From NCBI GenBank assembly GCA_964385195.1, contig CAYLOC010000044.1, forward strand, positions 1 to 19,177: a stretch of DNA of 19,177 nucleotides, in the 5' to 3' direction. This document shows positions 6,828 to 14,912 of this stretch, piece after piece. Source of the stretch: CAYLOC01 sp964385195. Its GTDB lineage: Bacteria > Actinomycetota > Actinomycetes > Propionibacteriales > Nocardioidaceae. A program made the position numbers and the translations under genes. Position 1 is the stretch's first letter; each line of letters starts with the position of its first letter. A model generated the notes under the pieces. It was not told where the DNA came from, did not search any database, and was given only the letters and a program-made list of their open reading frames with translations.

Positions 6828-7874
6828 ATGACCACCACCGAGGCTTCCCGTACGGCGAGTGCCGTGACCGCGGGTGCGGAGTCGCTCAGCGACGACACCA
6901 GGCTGGACCTGTACCGGATGATGGTGCTCATCCGTGCCTACGAGGAGCGGATCCTCTCCGAGTACCACGCCGACAAGGGTCCTGGTTTCGACATCGGAAA
7001 GGGCCTGATCCCGGGGGAGATGCACCTCGCCGCCGGCCAAGAGCCCGTCGCTGCCGGGGTATGCGCCCATCTCACCGGTGATGATGCCGTGACCGCCCCG
7101 CACCGGCCCCACCACTTCGCCGTCGCCCACGGGGTGGACCTCAAGCGGATGACCGCAGAGATCTTCGGTCGGGAGGCGGGCCTCGGTCGGGGCCGCGGGG
7201 GACATATGCATCTGTTCGACCCCGACGTCCACTTCTCGTGTTCCGGCATCGTCGCCCAGGGCTTCCCGGTCGCGGCGGGGCAGGCATTCGCGTTCCAGCG
7301 CAGCGGCACCGACCGGGTCGCGGTCGCGGTTGCCGGAGAGGGCGCGGCCAACTCCGGCGCCTTCCATGAGGCCTTGAACCTCGCCTCGTTATGGAAGCTA
7401 CCGGTGGTGTTCGTCGTCGAGGACAACGACTGGGGGATCTCCGTCCCCCGCTCGGCGTCGACGTCGGTGCCGTCCAACGCGGTCCGTGGTGCGGCGCACG
7501 GCATGCCGGGGGAGCGGGTCGAGGACAATGCGGTCGAGGCGGTGTACGCCGCCGCAGGCCGCGCCGTCGAACGGGCCCGGGCCGGCGACGGCCCCTCGCT
7601 GCTGGAGGTCCATACCCTCCGGCTGTGGGGACACTTCGAAGGCGACGCCCAGGCCTACCGCGGCGACCTGGAGGATGTGCCCGGTCGCGACCCGATCCCG
7701 ACGTACGAACAGGCGCTGACCGGCCTGGGGCTCCTGACCGACACCGTCCGGGACGAGGCGAAGTCGGCCGCTGCCACGACCGTGGAGGAGGCAGTGGCGT
7801 TCGCGAAGGACAGCCCGCTGCCCGACCCGGGTCACGCCGGGAAGTATGTCTTCAGCACCCCGGCCGGGCACTGA
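6828..7874 (+). CDS. TPP-dependent 2-oxoacid/acetoin dehydrogenase E1 component, alpha subunit
   Basis: This is a 348-residue E1 alpha subunit of the PDH/BCDH/acetoin dehydrogenase family. With the beta subunit it forms the thiamine-diphosphate active site that decarboxylates or cleaves the substrate and passes the acyl group to a lipoyl arm. The TPP/Mg motif begins at GEG (170-172) and ends at EDN (Asn200), the expected spacing; the classical form is GDG...NN, so both ends are variant. GRGRGGHMH (120-128) and RLWGHFEGDAQAYR near residue 265 match the acetoin-type E1 alpha pattern best. The start is ATG 6828 with GGGGTGAG upstream. The first 22 residues are Thr/Ala/Ser-rich and likely disordered, and the beta subunit begins with a similar MTTTE sequence. 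It is first gene of a four-gene operon. Substrate assignment among pyruvate, branched-chain oxoacid or acetoin is uncertain. Confidence 0.9.
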   Translation: MTTTEASRTASAVTAGAESLSDDTRLDLYRMMVLIRAYEERILSEYHADKGPGFDIGKGLIPGEMHLAAGQEPVAAGVCAHLTGDDAVTAPHRPHHFAVAHGVDLKRMTAEIFGREAGLGRGRGGHMHLFDPDVHFSCSGIVAQGFPVAAGQAFAFQRSGTDRVAVAVAGEGAANSGAFHEALNLASLWKLPVVFVVEDNDWGISVPRSASTSVPSNAVRGAAHGMPGERVEDNAVEAVYAAAGRAVERARAGDGPSLLEVHTLRLWGHFEGDAQAYRGDLEDVPGRDPIPTYEQALTGLGLLTDTVRDEAKSAAATTVEEAVAFAKDSPLPDPGHAGKYVFSTPAGH

Positions 7875-7905
7875 GCCAGGCACCCAGCGGAGACCAGGAG
7901 AGACC

Positions 7906-8949
7906 ATGACCACCACAGAGACGCCCACTCCGGCAGCCACGACGAGCCGTCGCCTGACCATGTCCAAGGCGATGGTCGAGGCGATCGAACAGGAGATGCG
8001 CCGCGACGACTCCGTGTTCTACCTCGGCGAGGACGTCGGCGCCTACGGCGGCATCTTCGGCTCCACCACCGGACTGTTGGACACCTTCGGCCCCGACCGG
8101 GTAATGGACACCCCCATCTCCGAGACCGGCTTCCTCGGCCTGGCCATCGGCGCCGCCGTAGAGGGAATGCGCCCGATCGCGGAACTGATGTTCGCGGACT
8201 TCATGGGCGTGTGCCTGGACCAGATGTACAACCACATGGCCAAGATCCACTACGAGTCCGGAGGGAACGTCCGGGTCCCGATGGTCGTGACGACGGCCGT
8301 CGGCGGCGGGTACTCCGACGGCGCGCAGCACTCACAATGCCTCTGGGGAACGTTCGCCCACCTCCCCGGGATGAAGGTGGTCGTGCCCAGCAACCCCGCC
8401 GACGCCAAGGGACTGATGACCTCCGCCATCCGCGACGACGACCCCGTGGTGTACATGTTCCACAAGGGGGCGATGGGCCTGGCCTGGATGGCCAAGAACG
8501 CCCGCGCGGTCGACCACGTCCCCGAAGGCGACTACACAGTGCCGATCGGGAAGGCGGCCGTCGCTCGCCCCGGCTCCGACGTCACCGTCGTCACCGTGTC
8601 CCTGTCGGTCCACCACGCGCTCGACGTCGCCGACCGGCTCGCGGCTGACGGTATTGACGCCGAGGTGATCGACCTGCGCAGCCTTGTCCCCCTTGACCGG
8701 GAAACCATCGTGACCTCGGTCGCGAAGACCGGTCGGCTCGTCGTCATCGACGAGGACTACCTGTCCTTCGGCATGTCCGGGGAAGTCGCCGCCACCATCG
8801 TGGAGCACGATCCGGGCGTGCTGCGGGCACCGGTGCAGCGAGTCGCCAACCCCGACACCCCCATTCCGTATGCGCACGGACTGGAGTACGCCGTACTCCC
8901 CCGCGAGGACCGCATCGCAGCAGCCATCACGACCGCGGTGGCTGCCTGA
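7906..8949 (+). CDS. TPP-dependent 2-oxoacid/acetoin dehydrogenase E1 component, beta subunit
   Basis: This is a 347-residue E1 beta subunit. GEDVGAYGG (41-49) and DTPISETGFLG contain the conserved glutamate (Glu73) that activates the TPP aminopyrimidine ring. QHSQ (141-144) supplies the conserved active-site histidine in the phrase GAQHSQCLWGTFAHLPGMKVV. The C-terminal transketolase-like domain ends in YAHGLEYAVLPREDRI, as in PDH/acetoin E1 beta proteins. ATG 7906 has AGGAGAG three bases upstream and follows the alpha stop by 31 bases; the in-frame extension back to 7846 overlaps the alpha gene and has no support. It pairs with the alpha subunit upstream and the lipoyl carrier downstream. 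Confidence 0.93.
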   Translation: MTTTETPTPAATTSRRLTMSKAMVEAIEQEMRRDDSVFYLGEDVGAYGGIFGSTTGLLDTFGPDRVMDTPISETGFLGLAIGAAVEGMRPIAELMFADFMGVCLDQMYNHMAKIHYESGGNVRVPMVVTTAVGGGYSDGAQHSQCLWGTFAHLPGMKVVVPSNPADAKGLMTSAIRDDDPVVYMFHKGAMGLAWMAKNARAVDHVPEGDYTVPIGKAAVARPGSDVTVVTVSLSVHHALDVADRLAADGIDAEVIDLRSLVPLDRETIVTSVAKTGRLVVIDEDYLSFGMSGEVAATIVEHDPGVLRAPVQRVANPDTPIPYAHGLEYAVLPREDRIAAAITTAVAA

Positions 8950-8957
8950 GGGGCCGC

Positions 8958-9191
8958 GTGAGCACCGACGTACCCTTCCCGCCGATGTCCTCCGCCGACG
9001 GTACGGAGGGCGTGCTGGCCACCTGGTTCGTCGCCGACGGTGATGACGTTCGCTCGGATCAGCTGATCGCCGAGGTCCAGGTGGACAAGGTCACCGCAGA
9101 AGTGATGGCGCCACGCACCGGAGTCATCTCGTTGCTGGTCGAGGAAGGCGCTGCTGTCCCGCAGGGGTCCGCGATCGCCGTGATCCGGTAG
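8958..9191 (+). CDS. Free-standing lipoyl (biotinyl/lipoyl attachment) domain protein
   Basis: This 77-residue protein consists of one lipoyl domain and nothing else. The attachment lysine is Lys44 in EVQVDKVTAEVMAP, the standard beta-hairpin DK(V/A) motif at the domain centre. It starts with GTG eight bases after the E1 beta stop and ends 12 bases before the dehydrogenase gene. In ordinary complexes this domain is fused to an E1-binding domain and an acyltransferase core (E2); here all of that is absent, with no frame remnant downstream. It is probably the acyl-carrying arm for the preceding E1, acting with an E2/E3 encoded elsewhere. A biotin carrier role is less likely because the biotin AMKM motif is missing. 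Confidence 0.88.
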   Translation: MSTDVPFPPMSSADGTEGVLATWFVADGDDVRSDQLIAEVQVDKVTAEVMAPRTGVISLLVEEGAAVPQGSAIAVIR

Positions 9192-9203
9192 CGGGGTGCG
9201 CTG

Positions 9204-10202
9204 ATGCGTGCCTGGGCGGTGAGCGGGCGGCCGGGCGCACCGGGACGCCTTGTCGAGGTCGAGCGAGACGAGCCAGAGCCGGGAACCAACGAGGTCCTGC
9301 TGCGCACCCGCGTCTGCGGGCTGTGCCGGACCGACCTGCACCTGGCCGACCACGACCTGGCGCCACGTGCGCCGTTCCGGGTCCCGGGTCACGAGGTGGT
9401 CGGGGACGTGGTTGCTCGCGGGAGCGGCGTGCAGCGACTGGAACTGGGGGAGCGGGTCGGCATCGCGTGGCTCCGACGCACCTGCGGCACGTGCATGTTC
9501 TGCCGGAGCGGACGGGAGAACCTGTGCCGCGCCTCGGAGTACACCGGCTGGGACGCCGACGGCGGCTTCGCCGAGTACGCCGCCGTCCCCGAGGACTTCG
9601 CCTACCGGCTCGCCGACGAGATCCCCGACGACGAGGCGGCGCCGTTGCTGTGCTCCGGGATCATCGGATACCGGGCGCTGCGTCGCGCGCGGGTACGGTC
9701 CGGCGGCACGCTCGGCATCTACGGCTTCGGCGCCAGTGCGCACCTGACCGCCCAGGTGGCAGTCGCCGAAGGTATGCAGGTCCACGTTCTGACCCGGGAC
9801 CCGGCGGCGCGTCGGCTGGCGCTCGAGCTCGGTGCCCTCTCGGCGGGTCCCGCCGACGAGCCGCCGCCGGTGTCGCTGGACGGGGCGATCCTGTTCGCCC
9901 CGGTCGGCCACCTGGTCCCGCTCGCGCTCGCGGCGCTGGAGCAGGGCGGCACGCTGGCCGTCGCCGGCATCCACCTCACCGACATCCCGAGCCTGGACTA
10001 CCAGGACCACCTCTTCCGCGAGCGCACCCTCACCAGCGTGACCGCCAACACCCGCCAGGACGGCGAGGAGCTGCTCGCGGTCGCTGCCCGCATCGGGCTG
10101 CGCCCGCGCGTGACCGTCTATCCCTTCGAGCGCGCCGACGAGGCGTTGGACGACCTCGCGCGCGGTGCGCTCACGGGTGCGGCGGTCCTCCAGGTCACCT
10201 GA
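9204..10202 (+). CDS. Zinc-dependent alcohol dehydrogenase (MDR superfamily, AdhA-like)
   Basis: This is a 332-residue zinc alcohol dehydrogenase. Catalytic zinc ligands are Cys41 (GLCRTDLH), His63-Glu64 (PGHEVVG) and Cys150 (LLCSGIIGYRAL). The structural zinc site has Cys94, Cys97, Cys100 and Cys108 in the phrase RRTCGTCMFCRSGRENLC. The Rossmann loop is IYGFGASAH (172-180), the variant seen in the AdhA-like subfamily. It likely interconverts an alcohol and aldehyde with NAD(P). As last gene of the E1 operon it could process an aldehyde or alcohol linked to the E1 reaction, for example acetaldehyde if the E1 cleaves acetoin. The link rests on gene order. ATG 9204 has a GGGGTG ribosome site. 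Confidence 0.93.
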   Translation: MRAWAVSGRPGAPGRLVEVERDEPEPGTNEVLLRTRVCGLCRTDLHLADHDLAPRAPFRVPGHEVVGDVVARGSGVQRLELGERVGIAWLRRTCGTCMFCRSGRENLCRASEYTGWDADGGFAEYAAVPEDFAYRLADEIPDDEAAPLLCSGIIGYRALRRARVRSGGTLGIYGFGASAHLTAQVAVAEGMQVHVLTRDPAARRLALELGALSAGPADEPPPVSLDGAILFAPVGHLVPLALAALEQGGTLAVAGIHLTDIPSLDYQDHLFRERTLTSVTANTRQDGEELLAVAARIGLRPRVTVYPFERADEALDDLARGALTGAAVLQVT

Positions 10203-10208
10203 GGGGTC

Positions 10209-10223
10209 GGTGCCGTCGGCGCC
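10209..10223. terminator. Weak hairpin in a convergent gap, possible terminator
   Basis: GGTGCC-GTC-GGCGCC forms a six-base-pair stem (one G-U pair) between the convergent ends of the dehydrogenase and ATP-grasp genes. There is no T-run, so intrinsic termination is doubtful. No better candidate is seen in this 64-base gap. Confidence 0.25.
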
Positions 10224-10266
10224 TGCCGGTGGTCTCCTGACTCGAGCGCGCCGCTCGGCGTACCTG

Positions 10267-11499
10267 CTACCGGTGGTGCAGCCACAGGTCAAGCAGGCCA
10301 CCGAAGTGGTCAAGGAACCGCTGCTGCTCGTGGGCCGGGTACGTCGAGCGCACGGTGTCCTCAAGCAACCGGCGGAAGTCTGGCGAGCCCACCCAGTCGT
10401 GCATCTGGTCGTCGAGGTCGGGAAGGGCGGAGGCGCAGAACTCGGCGTACTGATCGGTGTCGAAGTAGTCATCGGCCAGTCGCTGGTAGTCGGCGAGCTT
10501 GTCGCCGTAGCCGCGGTCGGGGTCGTCAGCGATCGCGAACCAGGTGGCCGGATCGACCTGGGAGTGTGCGGGCCGGTCGGTCGCGAGACAGAACGCGGTC
10601 CACCGCACCAACGCCGCGATCGCCCACGGAAAGTAGTAGTGCAGGGACGTGACCGCAATGTCGGGGCAGGCGTTGGCGTAGTCGATCGGGTACACCTGGT
10701 CGCCGGAGACCAGCATCTCGCACGAGTTGAACTCCCAGCGGAAGAACGCGTTCACCGTCTGGGCGATCGTGACTGCCTCCTGGCCGACCGAGGGGGACAG
10801 GAAGTCGTGGTCGACGGCGTACCGGCTGTGCATCGGTTCGTCGGGACGGAACCGCATCACCATCGTCTCCGGTCCGATCGTCAACGCTCGCGCGAACACG
10901 TCGAAGGGCTGCACCGCCTTCTGCAGGTGCATCAGCATCTCTCCGGAGCTGTCGTAGGCCGCTCGCAGCTGAGACTCGTCGTCGATGCGTGACACGCCGC
11001 GCCATGCCCCGCCGTCGAACGGTTTCATGTACAGCGGGTAGCCCATGTCCCGCGCGATGGCAGGAAGGTCGAACGGCCGGTTGTACCGCTCGGAGGTGTA
11101 GGCCCACCGCACGTTGTCGACCGGGTTCTTGTACGGCACCAGCACCGTCTGCGGCACCTGGAAGCCCAGCCGCATCATCGCGCAGTACGCCGAGTGCTTC
11201 TCCATCGCCTGGAACGTGAACGGCGAGTTCAGCAGGTAGACGTCGTCCATCAGCGCGACCTTCTTCAGCCACTCCCGGGGGTGGTAGTACCAGTGCGCAA
11301 GCCGGTCGATCACCAGGTCGTAGCGGGTCGGAGCGCGCAGGTCGAACGGCTCGATCATCACCCGCTCCGTGTCGAGAACGTGCTGTTCCCCGCGCCACCG
11401 GAACACACCGAGGCTGCGTGCCACGGTCTCGAAGGCGGTCGGCCAGTCCTCCTCGGCGCCCAGGAGCAGTCCGACGAGGTGCCGGTGGGGGTCAGGCAT
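10267..11499 (-). CDS. ATP-grasp domain ligase of unknown substrate
   Basis: This 410-residue protein fits the ATP-grasp fold, whose members join a carboxylate to an amine or thiol via an acyl-phosphate. Residues about 10-90 form a pre-ATP-grasp domain. Candidate ATP-binding lysines are Lys101 (MEKHSAYCAMM) and Lys159 (YMKPFDGGAWRGVSRI, the glycine-rich loop). The metal-binding end of the fold is SCEML (Glu261) and YPIDYANACPD (Asp273, Asn276). The C-terminal 130 residues are helical and rich in Asp/Tyr/Trp. ATG 11499 has AGAGGA seven bases upstream; the open frame back to 11559 overlaps the preceding gene. It is last in the run of genes beginning with the ABC ATPase, 17 bases after the esterase stop. 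It is not close enough to D-Ala-D-Ala ligase, RimK or glutathione synthetase to name. Confidence 0.75.
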   Translation of the reverse strand: MPDPHRHLVGLLLGAEEDWPTAFETVARSLGVFRWRGEQHVLDTERVMIEPFDLRAPTRYDLVIDRLAHWYYHPREWLKKVALMDDVYLLNSPFTFQAMEKHSAYCAMMRLGFQVPQTVLVPYKNPVDNVRWAYTSERYNRPFDLPAIARDMGYPLYMKPFDGGAWRGVSRIDDESQLRAAYDSSGEMLMHLQKAVQPFDVFARALTIGPETMVMRFRPDEPMHSRYAVDHDFLSPSVGQEAVTIAQTVNAFFRWEFNSCEMLVSGDQVYPIDYANACPDIAVTSLHYYFPWAIAALVRWTAFCLATDRPAHSQVDPATWFAIADDPDRGYGDKLADYQRLADDYFDTDQYAEFCASALPDLDDQMHDWVGSPDFRRLLEDTVRSTYPAHEQQRFLDHFGGLLDLWLHHR

Positions 11500-11516
11500 G
11501 GTGGTCCTCTCTACCG

Positions 11517-12260
11517 CTAGCAGAACCGGGGGAGGTGGTGGGCAAGCTGGCGGCGCCACCAGGGCCAGTCATGGCTCACGTCGTGGCCCCACAGGTCAAG
11601 CTCACATCGGATCCCCTTGTGCTTCAACAGGCCGGCCATGGCCTGCGTGGACGGCAGGGCACCGGTGGGATGGGTCTCCCACTCTCCCTGCCCGCACACC
11701 AACAACAGCGACAGCCGGTGCCGCAACCATGTCAGGTGCTCGCCATGGAAGTGGTGCACGTATGCCGCTGGGTTCTCGAAGTAGGTCGCATCCCCGTGCT
11801 CACCCCACGGGTTCCACGTGGTCACGTCGTAGTTTCCGGAAAACCCGATCGCCATGGGGACGAGGTCAGCGCGCTGAAGGGCGAAGTGCACCGCGTGGTA
11901 GGCACCGAGGCTGCAGCCCAGTGCCATCAGCTCGGCGTCCCCGCTGTCGTCGTGGATGTAGGGGACTGCCGCGTCGACCAGCCAGGACGTGTAGAGCGTG
12001 TGGCGCCGGGCGCGCTCGTTGATCGGTGCAGTCGTGTCGGACCAGGTGTAGGCGTCGAGGGAGTCCACACAGTAGAGCTTGACGCGCCCGGCCTCGACCA
12101 GGTCCGCCACCGCGTCCACCATCCCGTTGTCCTCAAAGTCCCACGCCCGTCCCGCCTCGCTGGGGAACACCAGTACCGGCCTGCCCCAGTGGCCGTAACA
12201 GGCCACGGTGAGGCCGTGGTCGTGGCCGGTCAGCGGGAGGTCGACGTGATGACGGTGCAC
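11517..12260 (-). CDS. Esterase-family alpha/beta hydrolase
   Basis: This is a 247-residue alpha/beta hydrolase of the putative-esterase (esterase D-like) family. The nucleophile elbow is ALGCSLGAYHA with Ser117, and the catalytic His is probably His230 in GHDVSHDWPWWRRQL near the C-terminus. The N-terminal phrase YGHWGRPVLVFPSEAGRAWDFED is typical of the family. I chose GTG 12260, which gives a start VHRHH like family members and lies seven bases after the upstream stop. ATG 12299 would overlap the upstream gene by 32 bases and has no ribosome site. No signal peptide is seen, so it should act in the cytoplasm. It sits between another hydrolase and the ATP-grasp gene, and the natural ester or amide is unknown. 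Confidence 0.85.
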   Translation of the reverse strand: MHRHHVDLPLTGHDHGLTVACYGHWGRPVLVFPSEAGRAWDFEDNGMVDAVADLVEAGRVKLYCVDSLDAYTWSDTTAPINERARRHTLYTSWLVDAAVPYIHDDSGDAELMALGCSLGAYHAVHFALQRADLVPMAIGFSGNYDVTTWNPWGEHGDATYFENPAAYVHHFHGEHLTWLRHRLSLLLVCGQGEWETHPTGALPSTQAMAGLLKHKGIRCELDLWGHDVSHDWPWWRRQLAHHLPRFC

Positions 12261-12267
12261 GTTCTCA

Positions 12268-13308
12268 TCATGGCTGACCCCAGCAGGACCGCAACACATC
12301 CGTCAGTGGGGGATCCAGTGCGTCCCGCCATGCGGTGTAGTTGTGCAGGTCCCGCACGGTCGTCAGGCGTACGTCGTGTCCCCGGGCTAGCAGCGCCTTG
12401 GCGGCGCGGACGTTGTTGTCGTGGTTCTCCTCCATGCCGCCGCACGTCATTCCGATATGCAGCGGCGCAGATGTCACGGGGCCGTTCAGCACTTCCTCCA
12501 CTGCCCCGGTCACCCGCGTGAAGTACGGGTACTGCGCCTCTTGGGGGTCGAGGTCCGGGGTGAAGAACGAGCCGGACTGTGCGAACACCCCGGCGACCCG
12601 GGACGGGGCGGTCTCGGCGACCAGCAGCGCGCAGAGCCCGCCGAGGCTGGCCCCCATGACAACGAAGGCCTGGTCGACGGGGAACCGGTCGGCCACGTCC
12701 GTCAGGCCGGCGATCTCGGCGCTGACGTAGTCCGGGTTGCCGGCGTACCACTCATCGCGGTGGACCGGGTGCATCAGCGCCATCCGGAAGGGCTGGACGT
12801 CGCCACGCGCGATGACGGAGGCGGCGTACGTCGTGAGGCTGGCCAGGTTCGCGTACTCGGGGCCGTCGTGTACCACCAGCAGCGGTGCCGGGGTGGTGGC
12901 GGTAAGTCCGTCCGGCTCCCATACCGTGATCGGCAGCGCGCCCATCGGCGACTGGTGCGCCAGTTCTGTCGTGGAGCCCGAAGGCGCTGCTGCGTCCAGC
13001 CAGGGAGGGGACACGTAGCCCGGCAGCTCGACCACGCTGCGATCGCCGAACGCGGTACCCACCCGCAATGGGTTGTCCGGGTCGCATACGACCGAGGTTT
13101 CGCCCGAGCCGTCGGTCACCACCAGGCGGTACTCCAGGCGGGCCAGGTCGGGGATCGGGAACGCCAGGCGCCAGCCGGTCGCCGTACGCCGGAACCTCCG
13201 TGACCCGCGCACGGCGTCGTCGCAGTCCAGACCGACCTGGGCGAGCGCGTGGGCGGTGTCCCCGACGGCGAACACGAGGCGGCCGTCGCAGACGGCGGGG
13301 GCGGGCAT
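12268..13308 (-). CDS. Enterochelin-esterase-like hydrolase (Fes-type two-domain)
   Basis: This 346-residue protein has an N-terminal early-set beta-sandwich (about 8-95) followed by an esterase domain, the layout of Fes/IroD. Ser221 in VVMGASLGGLCAL is the nucleophile and His322 in RDLHNYTAWRDAL the catalytic histidine. The CGGMEEN segment (289-295) probably contributes the acid or lies beside it. Fes-type enzymes hydrolyse the ester bonds of catecholate trilactone siderophores, but no siderophore synthesis or uptake genes are in the window, so the substrate is open. No signal peptide is seen. ATG 13308 lacks a ribosome site but lies eight bases after a TACAGT hexamer, so it may be leaderless. 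It is 23 bases after the permease stop. Confidence 0.85.
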   Translation of the reverse strand: MPAPAVCDGRLVFAVGDTAHALAQVGLDCDDAVRGSRRFRRTATGWRLAFPIPDLARLEYRLVVTDGSGETSVVCDPDNPLRVGTAFGDRSVVELPGYVSPPWLDAAAPSGSTTELAHQSPMGALPITVWEPDGLTATTPAPLLVVHDGPEYANLASLTTYAASVIARGDVQPFRMALMHPVHRDEWYAGNPDYVSAEIAGLTDVADRFPVDQAFVVMGASLGGLCALLVAETAPSRVAGVFAQSGSFFTPDLDPQEAQYPYFTRVTGAVEEVLNGPVTSAPLHIGMTCGGMEENHDNNVRAAKALLARGHDVRLTTVRDLHNYTAWRDALDPPLTDVLRSCWGQP

Positions 13309-13316
13309 GACCGGCT

Positions 13317-13345
13317 ACTGTACTGGGTTCCTCACCCGATGTCGC
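13317..13345 (-). promoter_or_regulatory. Candidate internal leaderless promoter before the hydrolase/ATP-grasp genes
   Basis: On the minus strand, GCGACA (13345-13340) and TACAGT (13322-13317) are separated by 17 bases, and the ATG at 13308 follows after eight bases. GCGACA matches TTGACA at four of six positions and TACAGT fits TAnnnT. The absence of a ribosome site supports a leaderless start. It would let the three downstream genes be expressed separately from the ABC transporter. Confidence 0.4.
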
Positions 13346-14912
13346 GACGTCGTACGCCCAGGCCGCCCAGGGCGACGGCGACCCCGGCCACGACCGCCAT
13401 CACGACCAACGGCAGCCAGGCCATCTCCGCGGCGGGGAGGCCGGGCGTGCGCTGGAACGGGGAGAGACCGCGGAGCCACTCCGGCGTACCGAGCAGCTCT
13501 CCGAGGTAGCCCACCACGAAGCAGCCCGCCAGCAGCGCCCAGACCACCGCCGTTGCGCGCGGCGCCCAGCCGACGAGCAGCACCAGGATCCCGCTGAGCA
13601 GCCACACCGCAGGGAGGTAGACCAGCATCGCGGCGAGCAGGCGGGGGAGGTCGCCCACCCCGCCAGCGGCGAACAACGGAGACAGGCCGAGCCCCAGGCC
13701 ACCCGCACCCACGACCAGCACGCTGCCGACGAAGGTGACGGCCAGGGACTGCAGCATCCATTGGGCCCGGCTCGTCCGCGTGGCCAGGATCACCTCGGCA
13801 CGGCCAGCGGTCTCCTCGCTGCGCAGCCGGGATGCCGAGGACAGCGCGAAACCGCACGCGATCAACGCGAGGATCAGCGCCATCATCGCGAAGTAGGCGT
13901 CGACCAGGTCACCGCCGCTGGGAGCGAGCATCTTCGTTAGCTCGGGACGGTCGCTGAACATGTCCTCCACGTCACCGCTGAACGAGCCCGCGGCGAGCCC
14001 ACCGAGGAACAGCCCGACCGCCCACGAGAGCACCGACGTGCGCTGCAGCCGTGTGGCCAGCCCGAGCGTGCTGCCCAGCCCCGGGGAAGCGTGGGCCCGC
14101 CCGAGGCGCGGTGCGATGAGCCCTGCCCCCACGTCCCGGCGGTTCGCCAGCGTGACCGCGAGGCCGGCCAGTGCCCCCAGCGCGAGGCAGGAGAACACCA
14201 GCGGCCACCAGCGGTTGTCGGCGAAGGCGTGCACGGCCTGGCTCCAGCCGATCGGGGACACCCACGACGCGACGCCGTTGCCGATGTCGCCGATCGCCCG
14301 CAGCAGCCAGGCAACGGCCAGCGCCAGACCACCGATGCCGAGCGCAGCACGCGGGTTCTCCGTGACCTGGGCCGCCGCCGCGCCGATGCCGGTGAACACG
14401 ATGCCCGCTGCCGCCACCGCGGCCCCGAACACCCACGCCCCCGCCGGTGAAAGGCCGATACTGAGGAATCCCGCCGCGATCCCCGCGCCGGTGACCAGGC
14501 TGGCGCCGGACACCACGAGGACTGCTGCAGCCAGTCCCGCGTGCCGACCGAGGGTGGTGGCCCGCAGTAGCTCGGTGCGGCCGGTGGCCTCCTCGGTACG
14601 GGTGTGGCGGACCACGAGGAACAGCGCCATCAAGGCGATTCCGACGTACGCCACAAGGTTGACCTCGAAGACCGAGATGCCGCCGAGGGTGTCCAGAGCA
14701 ACGGTCGGGCCGGACATCAAGATGCCGGTCGGGTTGCCGCTCATGGTCGCGGCGTACGTCGCCCGGTCAGCCGCCGTGGGGTAGACGCCTTGGACGGCAT
14801 TGGCCGAGGCGAGTACGACGATCCAGATCGCCACGATCCAGATCGGCAGGCGGATGCGGTCCCTGCGCAGGACCAGCCGGACCAGCGTGGCGGTCCCGGT
14901 CAATGACGTCAT
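13332..14912 (-). CDS. ABC exporter permease, two-halved (polyketide-antibiotic exporter type)
   Basis: This 526-residue integral membrane protein has about twelve hydrophobic segments. Two homologous halves are marked by the repeated cytoplasmic motif TEEATGRTELLRAT (106-119) and SEETAGRAEVILAT (366-379), and by SPIGW (219-223) and a later SPFQR. This layout is typical of the actinobacterial ABC permeases annotated as exporters of polyketide antibiotics (tetronasin-type). The ATG at 14912 overlaps the ATPase stop as ATGA, so the two are translationally coupled and form one transporter in the plasma membrane. The N-terminus RLVLRRDRIRLPIWI has positive charges before TM1. The exported substrate is unknown. 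Confidence 0.9.
   Translation of the reverse strand: MTSLTGTATLVRLVLRRDRIRLPIWIVAIWIVVLASANAVQGVYPTAADRATYAATMSGNPTGILMSGPTVALDTLGGISVFEVNLVAYVGIALMALFLVVRHTRTEEATGRTELLRATTLGRHAGLAAAVLVVSGASLVTGAGIAAGFLSIGLSPAGAWVFGAAVAAAGIVFTGIGAAAAQVTENPRAALGIGGLALAVAWLLRAIGDIGNGVASWVSPIGWSQAVHAFADNRWWPLVFSCLALGALAGLAVTLANRRDVGAGLIAPRLGRAHASPGLGSTLGLATRLQRTSVLSWAVGLFLGGLAAGSFSGDVEDMFSDRPELTKMLAPSGGDLVDAYFAMMALILALIACGFALSSASRLRSEETAGRAEVILATRTSRAQWMLQSLAVTFVGSVLVVGAGGLGLGLSPLFAAGGVGDLPRLLAAMLVYLPAVWLLSGILVLLVGWAPRATAVVWALLAGCFVVGYLGELLGTPEWLRGLSPFQRTPGLPAAEMAWLPLVVMAVVAGVAVALGGLGVRRRDIG

Noticed and set aside
8757..10658. 633-codon minus-strand open frame
   Set aside because: It is antisense to E1 beta, the lipoyl protein and the alcohol dehydrogenase, all well supported; no recognisable domain.
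12268..13308. Siderophore utilisation locus because of the Fes-like hydrolase
   Set aside because: There is no siderophore synthesis gene, no iron-siderophore uptake gene and no recognised iron-box; the family is used on other esters too.
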